Shown here one piece after another: positions 57,566-64,000 of a stretch of DNA of 64,000 nucleotides. The DNA lies in contig NC_088103.1 in NCBI RefSeq assembly GCF_036370855.1, forward strand, positions 37,117,904 through 37,181,903. Direction: 5' to 3'. Under the pieces are notes generated by a model. The model was given only the letters and a program-made list of their open reading frames with translations, was not told where the DNA came from and ran no database searches. This DNA comes from Dromaius novaehollandiae (lineage: Eukaryota > Chordata > Aves > Casuariiformes > Dromaiidae). Position 1 is the stretch's first letter, and each line of letters opens with the position of its first letter. A program made the position numbers and the translations under genes.

Positions 57566-60500
57566 AAGAATCCGCTGTTTGTAAAGAGTAAGGTGTCTCA
57601 GTGTGTTTTTAACTGACTCTCGCGATCTGATTTGCAGCTAGACACTTTATGAGATTGACTTTATTCCTCTGAATATACTCCCCCCTCTTTTTTCCCCTCT
57701 TCATCCTTTGTAGCATTTTATAGTTGGTTTAAGGATGTAATTGCTCTGTTAGCCTCTGCCCCTTGATATCCAGCTGCTTTCTCTTTTTCACCCTGATGGC
57801 CCATCTCTGTGAAGCTGTCACTTTACACACTGGGTAAAACCAGAAAACCTGCCCCTTTGCATTCTGGAAACTTGTAATATATCTGTCCTGTTCTGACCAC
57901 TCCAGCCTAGCCCATTTCACAAATGCCTCTTGCCTGTTCAGGACAAAATGCCACATACAAGCATTGCGCATTGTGTTGCAGGAAGAGAGCAAAGGCTGCT
58001 TTTGTTACAGGATCGGGATTTATAAGTGGACAGAGACGATTATTTTGTTGCAGGCTTATTGCTTATTTTTTTGTATGCAAACTTGTGAAATGTGACTTTA
58101 ACCGGTATTTATTAATTATCCAAATACCACATGTTTATTTCATGCATCTGAGGTGCTACAGGGAAGCCAGCTTTGTTGTTAGCTTTCTGCACATGCATGA
58201 TGGGGGATGAGCTGAACTGGCAATGAGTGGGACCGGGGTGGATTTGCACTGCGCGGCTGCTGCACTGTGTGATGCCATTCCGGCCAGATTTTGCCCTCTA
58301 CCTCCCAAATATGTCCTCCATCATCTAAGCTGTTGTTTAAAGAAGTGCAGGTGTTGGTAGCAAGCAACCTCTTTGGAGACTGCTCTAAAGATGCTGTGAT
58401 GCCTGCCCAAGTCTGTGCGTGACATGAATCTGTAGCTTTAATGGGTGTAACGTGGGGCTCATCTTGTGTTAACTGTAAAATCTGTCCGTGTTACATGAAA
58501 TGTTAATGGTGGCAACTGCTTTAAGAGGCTGAGGGTAATATTCTGCTTCATCACTTTTGGATGTACTTCTTAATAGAAAAAGAAATGGATAGGAAAAGGA
58601 AGTGTTTAATTCTTGTTCCCTTGAGCAATCCCTTCTGCGGGCTGCACTGAGTAGAGAAAATGTATTGTGGGCAGGCTGTAAGCCCTGGCTGACCTGCGGT
58701 CACCTGCTGCCTTCCCCGGCTTAATGGCTTTTGAGATACCAAAAGCATCTGATGTTCTTTAGTCATAGTTTTCCTCAACTTGGCATAAAACTTGTGCTTT
58801 TCTATGCAGTAGGCTGTAGTGTGTTGGAATTCTGGCAATGTAAATGTCTCAAATTTGGTACTGTCAAAAGCTACGGTTTCGTGTGGTGTTTTTTTTTTTT
58901 CCCGAGGGGAAGAAGTATGAGTTGATGGTGTTTCTGAGCTAGGGCCAATTCTCAGGATGTGTAGGCTTGGAAATATGCAGAAGCTGCTCTGGCATTTTCA
59001 CTTATATTTGAATTTTTTTTTAAGAAATAGATTTTAAGTAGCTCTGCAACAAGTGGTTTGACAGCTGAGGTTTCCTTTATCGAGTTAGTAAATACTCTTC
59101 TGTGGGCTTTTGCATGTCGGTGCAATAGTAAATAGACCACAGTGTTTCTGCACTAAGAAATATTATTTCTGTCTCTGCTGATTAGCATGTTCTTCCCTTA
59201 GACGAAGACATGCTAAGTAATATTCTTAGGTTGCTGACTCGCAGGGTCAGCATTGCACATTGCACAGACCAGCTTCTATTGTTCTCTTTTTGGCTTCAGT
59301 TTTTTAAAAAGTGTAAAATAAAATCTGTAAAATATTTATTGAGAACACAATGCTAGTTAATGCTTTTAAAATGTCTTGCAGAATCTGAATGCTTTCCACC
59401 CAGCTTTCTGCTCTCCCTGGGAGCAGAGGGAGAGCTGATAACCTCTGCCACGGAGAATTCCCTCCGGTCCCCCCAGCCGTGCGCTGTGTGTGTTTGCATT
59501 GTTTGCAGGTCTGGATGCTGCTCCAGCAATTGCCGAAGATTGCCTCCCTTCCCCCACATAAAAAATTTTTGTCAGAGATCATGCACAACTTAGACTGCGG
59601 ATGGGATTTGAAGAAAAGATGAGTTTTTTTCTGCTAAAACCAGAGAGAGAGATATTAGCAAATTAGACTGAGTTATTTTGAGCCTTAGGCACCTCTTATC
59701 TTCCAAGCTCTTCCATTAACACATCTTAACATTCACACCCCTGCTATCCATGTGCTCTGCGCCATCCATTTATGCTCCACTCTTTCTCCACTCAGGCACG
59801 TGGCACATTCCTGCAAGGTCACCCACAGCTTTCCGCCGTCCTGACAACCGGCAACCAAACGCCAGGCTCTTTTCTTTATTTACAGCCTCATTCAAGGTCA
59901 TGGTTTCATCCTGTCGCAGCACTTTCTCCGCATTGTAAGGGCCAGGCTTGCCGTTCTGCTGGCATTTTCTGTTGACTGTTCCTGAAATGGCCCAAGAGGT
60001 TTGCCTCCGGTTTCCCTGATAGGTGTTATGGTTAGGAAAGTGTTGTTGATGTGTCCATCCTTGAACGCTTTTGTAAATAACGGAGAAGAATAGTGGTTAA
60101 CTGGGACGGTGGTTAGATGCCTCTGTTGGCAGAAGGGGCAAACAGGATCACAGAGGAAGTGGTATCGAAAAAGAAAAAAATTCTGTGCTACTTGAATCCA
60201 AGTTAGCCCACCCCCACATTTTTGCTCTCTGTGGGACTATTATGTTATTTGAACATACCTTCATTTTCCAGCTCCTGGAGAAGTAAAAAGTGCTCAGTAA
60301 CTAAATACTTCATATCTGGTAGTAAAATTTGAGTGAATCACATAACGGGGTATCTTTGGTAGGTCAGACTTCTTCCAAAGGACAAGGAATTATTACTGTT
60401 CCGTCTAGGTTTAGTTCCCCTTCCCCCCCATTGCAAAGCGTGAATGGATAGGTTCAATTTCCCTCAAAGAAAAAATGAAATGGAAGCGTGTAAGGATTAG

Positions 60501-60654
60501 AAACTACTTAGTGCATTTGGTTTAGATGGTTAAAGTATATCGGTGTGGAGTAAAGCAACACCTGTCTTATACATCACATAAATATGTTAGGTGTCCAATC
60601 CAGTTTATTGTCGGTGATAAATAAGACTTAAATTCCTCTTTGGAAATAGTGTAT

Positions 60655-60729
60655 GAGCCTGATCTTGCAAAGCCTTGTTCATACACATGAGGATTATTTA
60701 TGCGTGTAAGGCTTTAGGGGATCAGACCC
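60655..60729. mobile_element. MITE-like imperfect hairpin, 21-bp arms
   Basis: The left arm GAGCCTGATCTTGCAAAGCC (60655) pairs with the right arm AGGCTTTAGGGGATCAGACC (60709-60729). Inner ACACAT/GCGTGT extend the pairing. It is of the 'GGCCTGATCCTGCAAA' inverted-repeat type scattered in sauropsid genomes, as far as I recall. Confidence 0.55.
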
Positions 60730-62549
60730 TATCATCTAAATCTGCAAGGCTTCATGAATATTTACTGCCTTTTTTTTTTTTTTTGGTCAGATCACCAGGA
60801 CTCTAACAGCACTGCTCTGTTTGTAGTCTCCTGGTTTATAGAAGAAATGACCCTTTTCTACTAAGATTTGAACACATCGGAGTAAGACCCCTGCCATTTC
60901 TTATTTATCTGACTGTTTAGTATGAAAGATTTTTCTCTTTTGTATGTATTTTCTTTCAGGTGTTGCTTTGGTGCTTCTATAATTTAAAGTTGTGTTTGCT
61001 GGAAGTCGGTAGCAGTGTTCCAAGGCTGAGGTCTTGATTGGCAAGTTTTAGCCCTGAGTAAATTTTCACAGCTGATCTATAAATCCCTGACGGACCATTA
61101 GGAGCTTCAGAGCAACACTGGCAAGCTCCCCTACAATAATTGTAGTTTTAAGTTTGTTATATTTAGCTTTCTCACCTCTTAGCTGGATGCCAGGGAGACT
61201 TCACTGGAAGCACACCATTATATCCTCTCTGTATCTAGTTTTTATTCCAAGCTGGCGGTTTGTACAAATAGCGCAACGTGGGAGGAGGGCTTGCTGGTGG
61301 ACTCCCAGCGGACGAGGCAGAGACTGTCACAGAACGTGACTTGTGACAACTGGCCCCAGGGCTCAAGTTAGACATTTCAGGAATTGGAGGGGACCTGCAG
61401 CACATCACTTCTTGCTCCTTTCCTTCCCCCTGTTCTCAAGAAATAACAGGACAACCCAGAGAGGCAGGAAAAATGTATCCTCAAGCTTAAATGTGACAGA
61501 GTTGCATATAAATCTCTGAGACTGAGAGACGGCTCTTAATTTAAAATCCCTGAGGTAATTTTATTTATTTATCTACAGCAAAGTTGGCAGTTGTAAGAGT
61601 GACCACCACTCTAAGAAAATAACTGCTTGCTCCAGCACGGGTGACAGCAGTGAGAGCAGCTGGCGGTTTTTTGGGGTATCCTGCTGGTGGTGATAATGGT
61701 GTTACTGGAGCAGCTGGAAGCCTGACTTGTAGACCACATCCCCATGCTGGTTGCTCTATCAGTGTGCAATAACACCAGTGCCAGGTGTGCAAATGCAAAC
61801 AGATGAAGGAAGGCTTTTTCTGATAGGCCTTGGAAAAGGCCAGCCTAACTTGAGAAAGGCAAATTTTGAAGTGACTGCGTTGCATCTTTGTTAAGCTGTG
61901 GAGAATGCTTCTCATAAATTAGGACCTCATCCGGAGGCCTAATAAGGTTCCCATCAGTTTCCCTGGATTTTGGATCCTGCTGGGTGGGCTCTGAAAGCAG
62001 ACTCAGACTTGGCACATTGCTTGGGCAATTAATGAAAATGTTGTGCCTTCCCCCCTGAAATCCAGATTGCTTTGCCAAGGTTGTACTTGCCATTTGGTGG
62101 AATCTGGTGCTATTCCCTTGCTTAGGTGAGTGGGAGCGTGTGTGCGTAGGCAAACTTCCAAAACCAGCCTGTTTTACCCAAGTCAGTACACTGATCTCTT
62201 TACACAGGAGGATGATTGAAAAAGAAGTATCTCACTTAGGAATTGCTGACCGTGGGACGTTGATGTAAAATTGCACCAACTTGCTGTACATCTGCATGGG
62301 GGGTTAACATTTGGAAATTATTTACTGAAACTGTAAATCAGAGACCACTACTTATACATGTAAAAAGTTTACGGTTGAAGCCTAATATGACTCTATAACT
62401 AAAGGCAAAACGTGATTGGGGGATAATTGAATCTAGAGTCCTACTGATGGTCGTTGCACTAAAATACGGAGGGAATACAACCACGGAGGACAAGGGGAGA
62501 GTTTAGAAGACCTGCTTTTGTTGCAGTGTTAACTCAGGCTGCTACCCTT

Positions 62550-62665
62550 GCTGCCCCTGCGCCATACTGACGCGCGGCCGAACGGGCCGGGAGCTGCTGC
62601 CGGGAGCCGTGCGTGGGTTGGGTTAGTCGGGGCTTGTCAGGAAGGGGAAGCGTGCGACGGAGGCA
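62550..62665. promoter_or_regulatory. Second CpG-rich islet in RBM20 intron 1
   Basis: A GC-rich patch with many CpGs (for example GACGCGCGGCCGAACGGGCC) inside AT-rich intron. Could be an enhancer or an alternative first exon. Nothing coding is recognised. Confidence 0.35.
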
Positions 62666-63502
62666 TACCCAGAAAGAGAATCCATCTTTCCTTACGTGGG
62701 AAAACCCTATCTGGTTCTCCCCAGCTTCTCGGAAAGAACCAAGGCATGCGGCTGGCATCATGCTGGCCTTGTGTCAAGCACCGTTTTGTGTTTTACCCCT
62801 TCTGCAGTTTAGTCTGGGTCTAGCTGGTATCAGCATTTTCTCCTTCAGCTATTAATTAAGGTGAGAATGAAGTTAAAGTTATCTCAAGGTGCAAACTCAG
62901 TCATTGCTTTTTATCTTGAGGGAAAAAGGTGCGTACTTACGCGGTTTCGTTTGCTTTTAAGTTGTATGGCGCACGCAATGTGGCATTACCTGGGGGAGCG
63001 TGAGCTGCCCTCCAGGCTCCCGGCACTTCTGTATCCTCCATAACTAAAAGGCGTGCGTGTACTTTTTCTTCAAACTTTCCAGTGTATCATAAGAGAAAAA
63101 AAAGAATCCCTTAAAATCAGTGCAAAGTTTGTAGATTTTTATTTGGATTATTTAATAACTGCGAGAGGTGACTGGTGGGAAAACTGAAAAAGTCGCAGCT
63201 TTTCCTGTGCCGTCATTATTTAACCCTTAACCAGCCAGGGCACTCCGAGCTGGGTGACTTTATGTATACCTGTGGGAGTGCAAGTGATCTCGGGAAACAA
63301 AGCAGCGCTTTTTCCTGATCGAAAGCCTGTCTAGACTTATCTCGGGCTAGAGCAGGTTATTAATAGAACATGCTGCATTTCCTTCACATAAAAATACGAA
63401 GGGCACTTTGCTGAGAAAAAAATCGTGCTGTGCCTTTCTGTCTTTGGGACCAGCTCATCACCCAGCTAAAATTAAAAGGTGAAGTCAGGCAGTTCTTGCT
63501 CT

Positions 63503-63512
63503 CTATTTTTAA
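63503..63512 (+). promoter_or_regulatory. MEF2-type site CTATTTTTAA
   Basis: A perfect match to the MEF2 consensus YTAWWWWTAR in RBM20 intron 1. RBM20 is a striated-muscle gene, so the site is plausible, but one such match by chance in 12 kb is expected. Confidence 0.25.
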
Positions 63513-64000
63513 ACTGCTTCAGCATATGAATGTGAGTGTTAAATCTTTCTTTAGGCCTCTCTTAACTCAATTACCTACTTATTCAAAATATTCTCTTCTC
63601 AAATTGCTTATCTATATTTGTCTCTTTTATAGATGTGCTGGAAAAACATACACTTTTCTTTAGCTATTCAGTGTTTGTTTAATTAGTTTTATGTTCAATT
63701 TATAGTTATCAAATTATTTATCAGTGATGGAAGCTTCTAGGTAAGCATTTAAAATCTGTTTTGATCCATTAAAAAGTTAGCAAGTAAATGATTTTTTGCG
63801 TATCTGTTAAATCTTTTTCTTTTAGAAAATAGTGTGCTGAGGCCCAGTTAAAAAAAAGTAGTAAAAAAAATTTCAAATGAATATTTTTTTTGCCTTAATA
63901 ATACAATAGCATATAACAATGGAAAAAAATTGTTTCACTTTTTTGATTTAAATCCTTTGTTCTGTGCAAGCATACTCCCATGTTGTTTTACTTGTAGGGC

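Larger units (their letters stand above)
51766..64000 (+). other. RBM20: RBM20 intron 1 (continues past the window)
   Basis: No sequence matching RBM20 exon 2 (beginning after LPQIIQN) was found, so the rest of the window is intron 1. It contains CpG-rich islets near 52.6, 57.3 and 62.6 kb, a (TATC)n microsatellite near 52825, a 34-bp tandem duplication, a MITE-like hairpin at 60655 and a MEF2-type site at 63503. No other gene is recognised. Confidence 0.85.

Overview
This is vertebrate nuclear DNA, most likely from a bird or another sauropsid. It carries two genes on the plus strand in the order SMC3 then RBM20, which is the neighbour order known from human 10q25. The case for a bird rests on compact SMC3 introns, an intergenic gap of only about 30 kb, few transposon remains, an old CR1-type LINE fragment, tRNA-derived SINE relics, and no L1 or Alu. 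A crocodilian or turtle cannot be excluded.

Bases 1-20.9 kb hold the 3' part of SMC3. Twenty-four coding exons join without a frame break into residues 91-1217 of a 1217-residue cohesin subunit (3384 coding bases including the stop). They cover the end of the N-terminal head lobe with the acetylation lysines K105/K106, the ascending coiled coil, the hinge, the descending coil, and the C-terminal head lobe with LSGGQ and Walker B. The first exons lie upstream of the window. One intron (12287-14828) has a perfect U12-type ATATCCTTTT donor and, in the model that keeps the protein intact, unusual AT-AT ends.

Bases 20.9-51.1 kb are intergenic. I find no convincing protein-coding gene or RNA gene there. 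The stretch holds homopolymer tracts, SINE relics (about 37.2 and 40.1 kb), an antisense CR1 fragment (42.2-43.3 kb), a decayed retrotransposon RNase H segment (43.9-44.5 kb), an inverted-repeat MITE-like element (50.2-50.4 kb) and a pyrimidine-rich tract next to the RBM20 CpG island.

Bases 51.1-52.2 kb are a dense CpG island holding the first coding exon of RBM20 (51632-51765), a splicing regulator of titin and other muscle transcripts. The island contains five perfect GGGGCC units and other G-rich tracts. From 51766 to the end of the window is RBM20 intron 1. It holds no further exon I can recognise, but it has several CpG-rich islets, a MITE-like hairpin and a perfect 34-bp tandem duplication.

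The two genes act in different processes: sister-chromatid cohesion and chromatin looping for SMC3, muscle alternative splicing for RBM20. Their adjacency reflects conserved synteny rather than a joint pathway. Comparisons with the human proteins are from memory, not from an alignment run.
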